DNA of 55,366 bases from Acidobacteriota bacterium (GCA_003223135.1 QHXX01000033.1:1-55366), one strand, 5' to 3'; shown: positions 1-10,120, counted from the first letter of the stretch. Notes: generated by a model not told the origin, from the sequence alone. Program-made: numbers and translations.

Positions 1-2
1 AG

Positions 3-392
3 GAGTTGCAGAAGCAGCTCGAGACGGCGAAGGCGTCCGAGCAGACGCTGCGCGCCGAGATGGCCCAGCAGGCGCAACAGGCCGCCCAGCAGGCGCAGCA
101 GGTCGCTCAGCAGGTCGCCCAGGCGCAGAAGGAGATCGAGGCCATCAGGAATCCTCCCGAGGACAAGCCGACCTGCTTCGATTCCGACGCGAAGTACGGC
201 GCCGAGGCCATCTACATCCGGGGCTCCGTGCGGGCGGGCAATGCTCAGATGTCCGATCACTGCCGGCTCGGGCAGCTCGTCGAGTTCTCCTGCATCGAGA
301 ATCCTGTCGGGAGCGGACGGTTCCTCGTCGATTCCAAGATCATGGACTGCCCGCGGGGGTCGCGCTGCGTCGAGGGCGAGTGCCTGCGCTGA
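3..392 (+). CDS. Partial Cys-rich protein with a Gln/Ala coiled coil (3' end of gene)
   Basis: The reading frame is open to the left edge, so this is the 3' end of a longer gene. A TTG at position 6 follows AGGAG with no spacer and is not a convincing start. The visible part begins with a low-complexity Gln/Ala/Val stretch of about 35 residues (repeated QQAQQ/QQVAQ), which should form a coiled coil. A compact domain of about 75 residues follows with six cysteines, ending in CPRGSRCVEGECLR. The even cysteine number and lack of a hydrophobic segment suggest a disulfide-bonded, exported domain. I do not recognise the family. The next gene converges on it, 202 bases downstream. Confidence 0.6.
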   Translation, partial: ELQKQLETAKASEQTLRAEMAQQAQQAAQQAQQVAQQVAQAQKEIEAIRNPPEDKPTCFDSDAKYGAEAIYIRGSVRAGNAQMSDHCRLGQLVEFSCIENPVGSGRFLVDSKIMDCPRGSRCVEGECLR

Positions 393-410
393 CAGCGCGC
401 CTCCGCCCTC

Positions 411-474
411 GGCACCCCTCGACATCGGCACCCCTCGTCCCCAGAACCTCTCGACCCCGGAACCCCTCGACCGA
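411..474. repeat. Four tandem 16-bp units in a convergent gap
   Basis: Four adjacent 16-base units (411-426, 427-442, 443-458, 459-474) share the pattern GG(C/A)ACCCCTCGACCCC with one to five mismatches each. They lie between the ends of two convergent genes, so they cannot be promoter elements for either. No function is evident. The rest of the gap (475-594) holds no gene that I can support. Confidence 0.7.
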
Positions 475-594
475 CGACACTCTGGGAATGGCAGTTTGGA
501 TGGAGGCGCCGGCCGTTCGTTCCGGTCGCAACCGCCGAGCATGTCGTCGCGCGTCCCGCGGACGTCGGCCCACCTGCCGCGCTCTCGGGACCGG

Positions 595-2508
595 TTACTT
601 CAATCCGCTCGAGGAGGGAGCGGCCGCCCGCAGCTCCGTCTGCGCGCGCACGACGCCGCCCTTGACGACGTAGCGCAGCTGCCGGAGGCCACGGATGTCG
701 CGCGTCGGGTCGGCGCCGACGACCAGGAGGTCGGCGCGCTTCCCCTTTTCCACGGTGCCGAATTCCTCCAGCCGGCGCATGGCCATAGCACCGGAGCGCG
801 TCGAGGCGACCAGCACCTCCATCGGAGTCATGCCGGCCGTCTGCATCGCCTCCATCTCGGCGTACACGGAGACACCGTGCAGGGTGAGGGGGTTGCCGGC
901 GTCGGTCCCCATGGCGATGGTGATGCCGGCGTCGCGCACCGTCTTCAGATTCACCGGCATCATCTTGTTCATGGCGGCGAAGCGCTCCCGGCGCTGCTCG
1001 TCCGCCTTGGGATCGTCCGCCTTCACGGTGAGGCGGGCGGTCTCGGCGAGGCGGGCCAGAGTGTCGGGATCGACGCAGCCGTTCGGATCGTCGACCGAAG
1101 CCGGCTTCTTCTCCGTCGCCGCCTCCCGCAGCCTTCGGTAGCCGTCCACGACGGTCAGGGTGGGACAGTAGATCGTCCGGTTCTCCTTCGCGAGGCGCAG
1201 AAATTCCTGGTCCACCGGGACGTCCCAGACGCTGTGCACCAGTAGATTCGCCCCCGCCCGCAGCGCGGCGGTGGCTTCCTTCAACCCCGTGGCGTGGACG
1301 ATCAGCGGAATCTTCCGGGCGCGCGCCTCCTCGCCCGCCGCCAAGACAGCCTTCGTCATGTCGTCGAAGTTCCTCTCGGCCACCGGGATGAACCAGACCT
1401 TGACCGCGTCGCTGCCGTGCGATGCGAGGTACCGCACGCCGCCCCGCGCGTCCTCTTCCGTGCCGAGGTAGATGAACTGTCTCTCGGCCGGCAGGTTCAG
1501 CCAGAAGTCCAGGGTCGACAGGAGCGGCCCCGCCGCCGCGACGTGCGGGGCGAGCGGGTCGGCTTCGGCGCGCGCGCGCAGGTCCCAGGTCCAGGAGTAG
1601 CCCCCGACATCGAACACGGCCGTCACTCCCGAGCAGAGATACGAGCGCAGGAATCGCTCCGGATGGGCGCGCAGGCCGGCCTGGACCTCTTCGTAGGGGT
1701 ACCGGTCGCGGACGTCGATCGAATCGGGCCGGCCGTCAGCCCAGCCGGTCTGCGAGAAGTGCACATGCGCGTCGACGATCCCCGGCGTGATCCAGGTGCC
1801 CTTCATATCGAGGACATCGATCCCTTTGGGAGGAGGGCACTGCGCCCGCGTCCCGGCGCAATCGATCTTCCCGCCGCGCAGGATCACCGCCGAGTCGGGA
1901 ATGGGAGGGGCGCCGGTCCCGTCCACGAGCGTCGCGCCGACCAGCGCCCGCGGCGGAGGCGGCGTTCCCGGCAGGGCCGAAAAAGCAGTCGTGACGGCGA
2001 TCTTCCAGCCCCCTCCGGTCTCGCCGTCAGCGGTCCTGCCGCCACCGGTCGCGCCGGCGCCGGTCTTGGCACGGTCGGTCCTGCCATCGCCGATCTTGAC
2101 GAAGAAGCGCTCGGAGATCCCCGAGTCTTCCCGGGCCCCGTAGCGCACGCGGTAGCGGTACGTCCCGTAGACGAGGCCGGGACGGATCGGCACGAGCTGG
2201 AGATCGAGCCCCTCGAAGAGATCGGGCCAGTCCTCGCCGGTCTCCTTGGCCAGCGAGTCGTAGCCGAGCTGCGGTCCCTCGGGCCCGGTCCGCGCGAGCG
2301 TGTCGGCGTTGAGGTAGCACGCCAGGTAGGCGTCGCGGTCGTGCCGCCTGATCGCGTCGAGGTTCTTCTCGAACAGGGCACGCGCCGCCTCGAGATCGGC
2401 GGCCGGGGCGACGGGCGCGGCTCTCGGGGCCGCCGCGATCGCATCCGCGATCTCCCCGCTCCGCACCGTCGCGAGCGGCAGCAGCAGCGCGATGATCCAC
2501 GGTCGCAT
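595..2508 (-). CDS. Exported amidohydrolase with N-terminal NTF2/SnoaL-like domain
   Basis: This is a metal-dependent amidohydrolase of the imidazolonepropionase/prolidase-like group. The start at 2508 is preferred because it puts a Sec signal peptide (MRPWIIALLLPLATV) at the N-terminus; an in-frame ATG pair at 2532 would add eight residues in front of it. Residues ~30-190 look like an NTF2/SnoaL-type domain, ending in a Gly/Thr-rich linker. The amidohydrolase part carries the metal motif DAHVHF, a candidate Lys in DAVKVWF, His in IVHATG and LVHSVWD, and the catalytic Asp in MGTDAGNP. The substrate cannot be inferred; peptides or cyclic amides are typical. It is the last gene of a leftward set with the GDYXXLXD and DUF2157 genes. 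Confidence 0.88.
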   Translation of the reverse strand: MRPWIIALLLPLATVRSGEIADAIAAAPRAAPVAPAADLEAARALFEKNLDAIRRHDRDAYLACYLNADTLARTGPEGPQLGYDSLAKETGEDWPDLFEGLDLQLVPIRPGLVYGTYRYRVRYGAREDSGISERFFVKIGDGRTDRAKTGAGATGGGRTADGETGGGWKIAVTTAFSALPGTPPPPRALVGATLVDGTGAPPIPDSAVILRGGKIDCAGTRAQCPPPKGIDVLDMKGTWITPGIVDAHVHFSQTGWADGRPDSIDVRDRYPYEEVQAGLRAHPERFLRSYLCSGVTAVFDVGGYSWTWDLRARAEADPLAPHVAAAGPLLSTLDFWLNLPAERQFIYLGTEEDARGGVRYLASHGSDAVKVWFIPVAERNFDDMTKAVLAAGEEARARKIPLIVHATGLKEATAALRAGANLLVHSVWDVPVDQEFLRLAKENRTIYCPTLTVVDGYRRLREAATEKKPASVDDPNGCVDPDTLARLAETARLTVKADDPKADEQRRERFAAMNKMMPVNLKTVRDAGITIAMGTDAGNPLTLHGVSVYAEMEAMQTAGMTPMEVLVASTRSGAMAMRRLEEFGTVEKGKRADLLVVGADPTRDIRGLRQLRYVVKGGVVRAQTELRAAAPSSSGLK

Positions 2509-2553
2509 GATTCCCGTCCAATCTCCCATCATGATCCCACGAGTCGATGCGGC

Positions 2554-3048
2554 TCAGAGATCCAGAGGCGTGACCTTCTCTCCTTCCTTCACCCCGAGGC
2601 GGATCGGGCGCGGGGGTCCCTTGCGGGGCACGGTGACCTCGGCCATCAGGCCGGGCCGCGAGGAGGGATCGACGGCGTGCTCGGGGATGAAGTACGCCAC
2701 CGGGGTGGAGAGGGCGGCCACGAGTCGACCGTTCTCCTTGCGGATCTGCACCGGGTGGCCGACGCCGTCATCGGTGCGTGTGGCGACCAGGCGGTCTCCT
2801 TCCACTGACAGGCGGGCGTAACCCCAGGCCGAGGCGGCCGAGCCGGCCGGCTCGTCGAAGCCGCGCGCTTCCGCCTTCACCTGGAGGCGGACGTAGCGTC
2901 CGCGGATCGGCAGGTTCGGGTCGTAGGGAGCGACCTCGACCCAGACGCGCGGCAGCGCCGCCCGATCCGCCAGGAGCTTCGCGCCGAGCGCGGAGACAAG
3001 CGCGATGTGCAGCGCCGCGACGACAAGCCCCTTCGTCCGGGCGGTCAC
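2554..3048 (-). CDS. GDYXXLXD-type membrane-anchored protein
   Basis: The 164-residue product starts at a GTG that overlaps the stop of the upstream DUF2157 gene by four bases, which implies translational coupling. One N-terminal hydrophobic segment (residues ~7-25) is followed by a soluble domain with IRGRYVRLQV, a variant of the GDYXXLXD signature. Proteins of this family are regularly encoded next to DUF2157 (and DUF4401) membrane proteins, as here. The function of the pair is unknown; the domain probably faces the periplasm. The glycine-aspartate at the start of the signature is Gly-Arg here. Confidence 0.82.
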   Translation of the reverse strand: MTARTKGLVVAALHIALVSALGAKLLADRAALPRVWVEVAPYDPNLPIRGRYVRLQVKAEARGFDEPAGSAASAWGYARLSVEGDRLVATRTDDGVGHPVQIRKENGRLVAALSTPVAYFIPEHAVDPSSRPGLMAEVTVPRKGPPRPIRLGVKEGEKVTPLDL

Positions 3049-4196
3049 GGGGCGGCCTCCGACATTCTCTCCAGCAGACGGCGCCGCGCCCGCTCGAGCG
3101 CGTAGCCGCCGAACAGGAGCAACAGCCCCAGGGTGATCAGGCTCAGCGACCGGCCCAGTTTGTCCATCACGCTGGCGAAATAAAAAAAGATGACGGCGAG
3201 GCCGAAGCCGGCCACGCCCAGGTTGACCCGTTCGCGGCGCGCTTCGACAATTCCCCACCAGGCGAGGAGCGCCGAGCCGAGGCCGCACAGGGCGTACATC
3301 CCGATCTCGTGCCAGTCGAGCGCCTGCTCGGAGTAAGGGCTCGTGCGCGGCTCCATGGCGCCGACGAGGCGCACCCAGACCGCGGCGACGAGAACCGGCC
3401 AGGCGGCGCGGCCTCGGAGCGCGTACGCCAGCGCCAGGGGCGCCCCGTAAGCGATGACCCATCCCGCCGTCAGCACGCCCTTCGGCACCGACACGGTCGT
3501 CGAGCCGAGCCACCCCCGGGAGAGGACCACCCAGAAGGTCTGGGGAATCAGGGCCAGCCCGCCGATCCAGGCCAGGTCGTGACGCACCGGAGTGTCTTTG
3601 TCGGGGAGGCGCGCGGTCAGGTAGGTGAGGGCGAGGAGCCACAACCCCTCGGCGAGGAGGTCCTGGCCGCCCCTCATGTGCTCGATCGTCACCATCCACT
3701 CGCCGGCCAGCCACACCGGTGTGAGCACGGCGGCCAGGATCGCCTGGATTCGATCCCGGAGAAGGAGCCAGGCGATCCAGGCGCCCGCGGCCCACAGCAT
3801 GAAGCCACCCGGCCAGTGCTCCTGCAAATTGAAGATCTGTCCCGCCAGGAAGATGCCGGCGCCGAGCGCCACGGTCCCGGCGCCGTGCAGCGCCTGCGCC
3901 AGCACGTCGGTCCGCTCCCTGAGGAATGCCGCGGCGGCGTGGAACGCGCCGACCATCACGAGGACCAGCGCGAAGCGGCCGGCGGGCGACAGCTCGTCCC
4001 AGTGGGCGGCGACGAACAGCAGAACACCGGCGCACAGGAGCAGGCCGCCGAAGACGCAGGCGAGGATCACGGGCCACCGGCGCCCGCCGCGACGCTCGCG
4101 GTCGTTCTCGAACGCCTGGATGCGCTCCGCCGTGCCGGCGTCGATGAGCCGCGCCTCGACCCAGCGCCCAAGCGATCTCTGCCAGTTCTTCGGCAT
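3045..4196 (-). CDS. DUF2157 multi-pass membrane protein
   Basis: The 383-residue protein has a cytoplasmic N-terminal helix region (about 45 residues, RSLGRWVEARLIDAGTAERI) followed by about ten hydrophobic segments. This is the DUF2157 layout; the segment LLFVAAHWDELSPAGRF is characteristic of the family. The gene ends in a four-base overlap with the GDYXXLXD gene. The role of the family is unknown. The 106 bases upstream, to the glutamine amidotransferase stop at 4303, contain no other gene. Confidence 0.88.
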   Translation of the reverse strand: MPKNWQRSLGRWVEARLIDAGTAERIQAFENDRERRGGRRWPVILACVFGGLLLCAGVLLFVAAHWDELSPAGRFALVLVMVGAFHAAAAFLRERTDVLAQALHGAGTVALGAGIFLAGQIFNLQEHWPGGFMLWAAGAWIAWLLLRDRIQAILAAVLTPVWLAGEWMVTIEHMRGGQDLLAEGLWLLALTYLTARLPDKDTPVRHDLAWIGGLALIPQTFWVVLSRGWLGSTTVSVPKGVLTAGWVIAYGAPLALAYALRGRAAWPVLVAAVWVRLVGAMEPRTSPYSEQALDWHEIGMYALCGLGSALLAWWGIVEARRERVNLGVAGFGLAVIFFYFASVMDKLGRSLSLITLGLLLLFGGYALERARRRLLERMSEAAP

Positions 4197-4302
4197 CGTC
4201 GGTTTCAGTGAGGACCGCGCTCGAAACGGGCCGCATCTTAATACACACGAGGCCGGCCGTGCTCAAGCGGTTGCGGATTGCCGCGATCGCGGTTCGCCGC
4301 CG

Positions 4303-5187
4303 TCACATCATCCGGTCGGGAGACCGGTCGCGCCGGCAGAGGCGCACGAAGTTGTCCAGAAGGCGCCGCGCCGGGATCGGATCGAAGCGCTCCAGATCCT
4401 CGACGAGCCGATCGACGTGACCCTCGGCCACCCGGCCGCGCGCCCGCGCCTCGGCCTCGAGGCGCTCGCGCCGCAGCTTGATCAGCTCTCGCAGGATGCC
4501 GGTCGTGGCCTCCGGGTGGAACTGCACGCCCCAGACGCTCTCGTCGACGCGGAAAGCCTGGATCGGCGCGCTGTCGTTGCCGGCCAGCAGGACGCCGTCC
4601 GACGGAAGCGTCTCGACCCTGTCCTCGTGCATGGCCAGGACCGGGAGTGGCGAGGGCAGGCCCTCGAACAGCGGATCGAGGCGGCCCGCCGCTGTCAGCG
4701 TCACTTCGACGGCGCCGATCTCCCACCCCGACGGGCTGAGGACGACGCGGCCGCCGCGCGCCCGGGCCAGCATCTGGCAGCCGAAGCAGACGGCGAGCAT
4801 CGGCACGCGCATGTGCCCGGCGCCCCGGAGGAGCGCGGCGAGCCTGTCCATCCACGGCTCCGGTTTCAGAACCGACTTCACCGAGCCCGTGACGATGATC
4901 CCCGCGTACGGCGACGCGTCGGTGATCGCCGACTTCGTGGCGTCGCAGAGATCGAACGCCAGGTTGTGGGCCGCCAGGGCGTCCCGGAACCAGCGATCGT
5001 AGTCGCCGTGGCCGCGCTGCACTTCGAGCGCGGTCGAGCCGGTCCTGATGATCAGGATGCGCGGCAGCGCGTGCAGGAGAATCGGCGGGACGCCCCGTGC
5101 CGGCATCGGGCGCGGCCCCGTGGCCCCGGCCCGCGGCACGCTCCGGGCCCGCTGGCGGTGATCCACACGCCCTCGAAGTTTCATCAT
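4303..5187 (-). CDS. Class I glutamine amidotransferase (GMP synthase-like, stand-alone)
   Basis: A GATase1 domain occupies residues ~45-240. The nucleophile is Cys134 in AVCFGCQ, and the catalytic His/Glu pair is H224 and E226 in VQFHPEA. An oxyanion segment VTGSVKSV is also visible. The protein lacks a synthetase domain, like YfeJ/GuaA-like stand-alone proteins that may act on gamma-glutamyl compounds. The start at 5187 is chosen because GGAG lies seven bases upstream; a later ATG at 5106 would remove a basic 27-residue extension but has no ribosome-binding site. It is divergent from the S8 protease gene. Confidence 0.85.
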   Translation of the reverse strand: MMKLRGRVDHRQRARSVPRAGATGPRPMPARGVPPILLHALPRILIIRTGSTALEVQRGHGDYDRWFRDALAAHNLAFDLCDATKSAITDASPYAGIIVTGSVKSVLKPEPWMDRLAALLRGAGHMRVPMLAVCFGCQMLARARGGRVVLSPSGWEIGAVEVTLTAAGRLDPLFEGLPSPLPVLAMHEDRVETLPSDGVLLAGNDSAPIQAFRVDESVWGVQFHPEATTGILRELIKLRRERLEAEARARGRVAEGHVDRLVEDLERFDPIPARRLLDNFVRLCRRDRSPDRMM

Positions 5188-5237
5188 CGCCGATCTCCGT
5201 ACGCAGGGCGCCCCCACGGCACCTCTCGCCGCGGCTT

Positions 5238-5284
5238 ACTTTACCAGCGAGCGAGTGGCGCGCGCAGAGATCCTGAAGTAAAGT
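5238..5284. promoter_or_regulatory. Divergent -10-like pair in inverted repeat
   Basis: The gap between the glutamine amidotransferase (leftward) and protease (rightward) genes holds ACTTTAC at 5238-5244 and its reverse complement GTAAAGT at 5278-5284. Each reads as a TAAAGT -10-like hexamer pointing at its own gene. The right copy sits inside a second palindrome (CCTGAA at 5272-5277 and TTCAGG at 5285-5290). No good -35 is visible for either direction, so the call is tentative. Confidence 0.35.
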
Positions 5285-5317
5285 TTCAGGGACGGGGGCC
5301 CTTGGGAGGAAACGAAA

Positions 5318-6625
5318 ATGAAATCGTTGACCGCTCCAGCCGCGCTCGTTTTCGTGCTCGTCCTAGGCTGTGGACCGACCGCGCCGCCCGGCCCGGGACC
5401 CGCTCCGACTCCCGCACCGATTCCCTCTCCTAGCCCCACCCCGGTCCCGGTCTCAAGCGGCTTCGACTGCGATCACCCGCCCGCGGTCGCGGGCCTGGTC
5501 AGTGCGAAAGAGCCGATCGCCGATCGCTACATCGTTGTCATGAAACCGGAGGCACCCGCGGGGGGAGCGGCGGGGGCGGCCTCATCGGCAACGGCCGGAG
5601 GCGCTGCGCACGCCTGGAGCAAATCCGAGGTCGCGAGCCTGGCCGCGACGATGGCGAAGGCGTACGGCGGGCGCAGCGTGCGCGTGTTCGCCGCGGCCAT
5701 CCCCGGGTTCGCCTGCTCGGTCGACGCGGGCGGAGCCGCGAAGATGGCGCAGGATGCTCGTGTCCTGTTCGTGCAGCAGGACGGGCGCAAGAAGGCGACG
5801 AGTGTCGCGTCCTGGGGCCTCGACCGGATCGATCAGCGGGACCTGCCGCTCGACGGTCGCTACGAGCCGGGTGCGACGGGCGGCGGCATCCACGCCTACG
5901 TCATCGACACCGGACTGGATGTCAACCACGTGGAGTTCGCCGGGCGCGTGGGCGAGGGTTTCTCCGCCACCGGGGACGGGATTCGCGACGATGTCGGTCA
6001 CGGCACGCACGTCGCGGGGACCATCGGCGGGACGACGTTCGGCGTCGCGCGTCAGGTCGTCCTGCATCCGGTGCGCGTCCTGGTCAACGGATCCGGCTCC
6101 GACTCGGACGTCATCCAGGGGGTCGACTGGGTCACGGACCACGCGAAGCGAAACGCCTGGCCGGCGGTCGCCAACATGAGCCTGGGCGGTGGAGCGTCCC
6201 CCGCGCTCGATCTGGCCGTCTGCAATTCGATCCGGGCCGGCGTGAGCTATGCCGTCGCGGCCGGGAACGACAGCGCCGACGCCTGCGACGAATCGCCGTC
6301 CCGCATCGTCCAGGCGATCGCCGCAGGGGCTACCGACCGCGCCGATCGCCGGGCGTCGTTCTCGAATGTCGGCGCCTGCGTGGACATCTTCGCCCCCGGC
6401 AGCGATATCATCTCGGCAAAAAACGGCGGAGGCTCCACCACGTTGAGCGGCACCTCCATGGCCTCGCCGCACGTCGCCGGTGTGGCCGCCCTCTGTCTGG
6501 CGCGCGCCCCGGGCTCGACTCCCGAGCGGGTCCGGGCCTGTGTCGTCGACCACGGCAGCCGCGACAAGCTGGCCGACGTCGGCACCGGCTCGCCGAATCT
6601 TCTGCTCTACGCGCGGGAGCAGTAG
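5318..6625 (+). CDS. Subtilisin-like serine protease (S8), predicted lipoprotein
   Basis: A lipoprotein signal with lipobox LVLGC is followed by a Pro-rich linker, an inhibitor-I9-like propeptide (residues ~60-155, with DRYIVVMK) and an S8 catalytic domain. The triad is D197 (YVIDTG), H228 (GHGTHVAG) and S380 (GTSMASPHVAG), with oxyanion Asn N317 (AAGND). The layout resembles proteinase K/aqualysin-type extracellular proteases. A strong Shine-Dalgarno (GGGAGG) precedes the ATG by eight bases. The predicted product is a lipid-anchored, self-processing protease. The next gene, 17 bases downstream, encodes a BsuPI-type protein. Confidence 0.95.
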   Translation: MKSLTAPAALVFVLVLGCGPTAPPGPGPAPTPAPIPSPSPTPVPVSSGFDCDHPPAVAGLVSAKEPIADRYIVVMKPEAPAGGAAGAASSATAGGAAHAWSKSEVASLAATMAKAYGGRSVRVFAAAIPGFACSVDAGGAAKMAQDARVLFVQQDGRKKATSVASWGLDRIDQRDLPLDGRYEPGATGGGIHAYVIDTGLDVNHVEFAGRVGEGFSATGDGIRDDVGHGTHVAGTIGGTTFGVARQVVLHPVRVLVNGSGSDSDVIQGVDWVTDHAKRNAWPAVANMSLGGGASPALDLAVCNSIRAGVSYAVAAGNDSADACDESPSRIVQAIAAGATDRADRRASFSNVGACVDIFAPGSDIISAKNGGGSTTLSGTSMASPHVAGVAALCLARAPGSTPERVRACVVDHGSRDKLADVGTGSPNLLLYAREQ

Positions 6626-6642
6626 CCGGGAGGCGAATCGCC

Positions 6643-7155
6643 ATGCGTCGCGCTCCTCTCATGTCCCTGCTCGCATTCTTCCTGATGGTGCCCGCCGGCG
6701 GCTGCGCCGCGCGCGAGGAGTCCGTGACCAAAACCGATTTCGAGACCCGCCTCGTGCTGAAGAGCGCCGCCGGCGACGAGGCGCGCGAGTTCCCGACCGG
6801 CGAGACGATCACCTTCGTCGTGACGTTCCGCAACCGCGCGGCGACCCCCCGGACCCTCACCCTCCCCACGAGCCAGACGCTCGACTGCCTCGTCTATGCC
6901 GCGGATCACAAGGAAGTCTGGCGTCATTCCTCCGGCCGGATGTTCGCCCAGGTGATCACCGAGCTGACCCTGAAGCCCGGCGAGTCGCGCACCTTCACGG
7001 CGACCTGGAACCAGGTGGACTCGAAGGGGAAGCCCGTGCCTCCGGGCGAGTATGAGGCCGTCGGCCTGGTGCCCGGCAACGCCCCGGGCTGCCGTTCCGA
7101 CGCCGTGAAATTCACGATCGGTCCATCCGCCGCCGGGAAGCCGGCCGGTCCCTGA
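6643..7155 (+). CDS. BsuPI-domain lipoprotein (putative proteinase inhibitor)
   Basis: The 170-residue product has a lipoprotein-like signal peptide ending AGGCA. An Ig-like beta-sandwich follows that matches the BsuPI 'intracellular proteinase inhibitor' family: FVVTFRNRA, LTLKPGESRTFTATW and VPPGEYEAVG are typical strands. The gene lies 17 bases after the S8 protease gene and on the same strand, so the two are probably co-transcribed. Bacillus BsuPI inhibits intracellular subtilisin. Here both protease and BsuPI protein are predicted to be exported, so inhibition of the neighbouring protease is plausible but not shown. Confidence 0.85.
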   Translation: MRRAPLMSLLAFFLMVPAGGCAAREESVTKTDFETRLVLKSAAGDEAREFPTGETITFVVTFRNRAATPRTLTLPTSQTLDCLVYAADHKEVWRHSSGRMFAQVITELTLKPGESRTFTATWNQVDSKGKPVPPGEYEAVGLVPGNAPGCRSDAVKFTIGPSAAGKPAGP

Positions 7156-7216
7156 GCGGCGCGCCTGAAGTCCGCCGGGCGGTACAATCTCCCCCGGGGG
7201 CCCGGATGACGATCGC

Positions 7217-8593
7217 ATGACGGACACAACCGAACGCCCGCAGACGACCGCCGGCGTGCCTGCCTCTCGCCTCGCCTCCCTCCGTCGCCGCGAGGACGCG
7301 AGGTTCACCGAGAGCCGCCCGCATTCGCGCGCGCTCCTCGAGCGCGCCCGGGGCTCGATGCCGAACGGCGTGCCGATGTCCTGGATGGTGGAGCTGTACG
7401 AGCACCCGCCGATCTTCGTCGCATCGGGGGAGGGGGCGACGTTCACCGACGTGGACGGGCACCGCTACTTCGACACGAACATCGGCGACATGAGCACGTT
7501 CTGCGGCATCAACCCGCCGGCCGTCGTGGAGGCCGTCGCCCGCCAGGCGCGCCGCGGCCTGCAGTACCTCCTGCCGATCGAGGACGCGCTATGGGTGGCG
7601 GAGGATCTGACCCGGCGCTTCCGCCTGCCGCAGTGGCAGTTCACGCTGTCGGCGACGCTCGCCAACGTCGAGGCGATCCGCCTGTGCCGCTTCGTCACCG
7701 GCCGCCCGGTCGTCCTGATGTTCGAGGGGAAGTATCACGGTCACGCCGAGGAGTGGCTGGTCGATCCGAAGGACGGTGCGTTGAGGCCGGCCTACCCGGG
7801 GGTGCCGCCGTCCGCCGGTGCTTGGGTCCGTCACGTGCCGTTCAACGACCCCGAGGCGCTCGCGCGCGCGCTCCAGCCGGGCGACGTGGCGTGTGTCGTG
7901 ACCGAGCCGGCCCTCACCAACTGCGGCGTGATCGAACCCGACCCGGGCTTTCATCAGGCGCTCCGCGCCCTGACGCGACGGCGGGGGACTCTCCTCGTCA
8001 TCGACGAGGCGCACACGCTGGTGTGCGGGCCCGGCGGCCTGACGGCGCGCCTCGGCCTCGAGCCTGACGTCATCACCCTCGGGAAATTCATCGCCGGGAG
8101 CGTGCCGCTCGGCGCCTACGGCATGACGGCCGGGCTGGCGCAGCGTTTCGCGCGCCCCGATCCCGCGAGCCCGCGCGCGGCCTTTGCTTCGGGAGGGACG
8201 CTGTTCGCCAACGCCCTGTCGATGACCGCCGCCCGGGCCGCGCTCGAGCACGTCCTCACCGAGGAGGCCTACGCCCGCACCGCCGAGCTGGGCGCGCGCC
8301 TGGCCGATGGCATCGAGGAGCGCTGCCGCCGCCGCGGTTTCGACTGGCGTGCCCACCGTCTGTTCGCCCGCTCCGGGTACTGCTACGGCCCGGCCCTGCC
8401 GCGCAACGCCTCTGACTACCACGCCACGATGCGCCCCGACCTCTACCACCTGATGCGCGTTTACTTCGCCAATCGCGGCGTCTGGGAAGCGATCGGCACC
8501 GCCGGCCCCACAGTCTCTGTCGCCGCCGCGCCCGCCGACATCGACCACTACCTCGCCTGCCTCGACGAATTCCTCGGCGAGCTTTCAGCCTGA
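7217..8593 (+). CDS. Class III PLP-dependent aminotransferase (GSAM-like)
   Basis: The 458-residue protein is a fold-type I PLP enzyme related to glutamate-1-semialdehyde 2,1-aminomutase and class III transaminases. The PLP-binding Lys is K290 in TLGKFIAGS, the cofactor Asp lies in LVIDEAHT, and EGKYHGHAEEW is the usual substrate/PLP loop. The location away from haem genes and the N-terminal extension (about 40 residues) argue against a true HemL. A TACAAT -10-like element at 7183-7188 lies upstream. A four-codon frame (7206-7220) ends over the start codon. The substrate is unknown. Confidence 0.9.
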   Translation: MTDTTERPQTTAGVPASRLASLRRREDARFTESRPHSRALLERARGSMPNGVPMSWMVELYEHPPIFVASGEGATFTDVDGHRYFDTNIGDMSTFCGINPPAVVEAVARQARRGLQYLLPIEDALWVAEDLTRRFRLPQWQFTLSATLANVEAIRLCRFVTGRPVVLMFEGKYHGHAEEWLVDPKDGALRPAYPGVPPSAGAWVRHVPFNDPEALARALQPGDVACVVTEPALTNCGVIEPDPGFHQALRALTRRRGTLLVIDEAHTLVCGPGGLTARLGLEPDVITLGKFIAGSVPLGAYGMTAGLAQRFARPDPASPRAAFASGGTLFANALSMTAARAALEHVLTEEAYARTAELGARLADGIEERCRRRGFDWRAHRLFARSGYCYGPALPRNASDYHATMRPDLYHLMRVYFANRGVWEAIGTAGPTVSVAAAPADIDHYLACLDEFLGELSA

Positions 8594-8606
8594 GGGTCGG
8601 GGACGA

Positions 8607-9890
<1,284 letters not shown>

Positions 9891-9910
9891 GATAGTGGTT
9901 CTCCTTTCGC

Positions 9911-10072
9911 CGGGGCGCGTGGCGCCCGGCGGTTCGTGACCACCCGCCGATCCCTGTGACCCGCGGTGGTCTGTGACCGCGGCCACGCGGCCGCGGACGT
10001 GCTCACGTGTTTGAACCTTGCGGAAACGTTACGGTTCTAGCGTTTTAGGCTGGAACCCGCTCCTGAGCGGGT
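9911..10072 (-). promoter_or_regulatory. Structured 5' leader of the DEAD-box helicase gene
   Basis: Three strong hairpins precede the helicase start: ACCCGCT/AGCGGGT (10055-10072, 4-nt loop), CCGCGGCC/GGCCGCGG (9977-9996, 4-nt loop) and GGGCGC/GCGCCC (9913-9927, 3-nt loop). The last one ends a few bases before the Shine-Dalgarno (9901-9907). This stretch does not encode a recognisable protein. A leader rich in stable stems is compatible with helicase-dependent translation or autoregulation, as is known for some DEAD-box mRNAs. Confidence 0.55.
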
Positions 10073-10120
10073 CGACTCCGGTAGGCGAAGGCTGCCTGCT
10101 CGCGGTTCAGTGACGGGGGG

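Noticed and set aside
4197-4302. Possible tRNA-like segment between two genes
   Set aside because: No acceptor stem or conserved GTTCRA box with matching arms.
10040-10110. Possible tRNA or small RNA in the gap upstream of the helicase
   Set aside because: The stems do not form a cloverleaf and no T-loop or anticodon arm can be built; it fits better as an mRNA leader.
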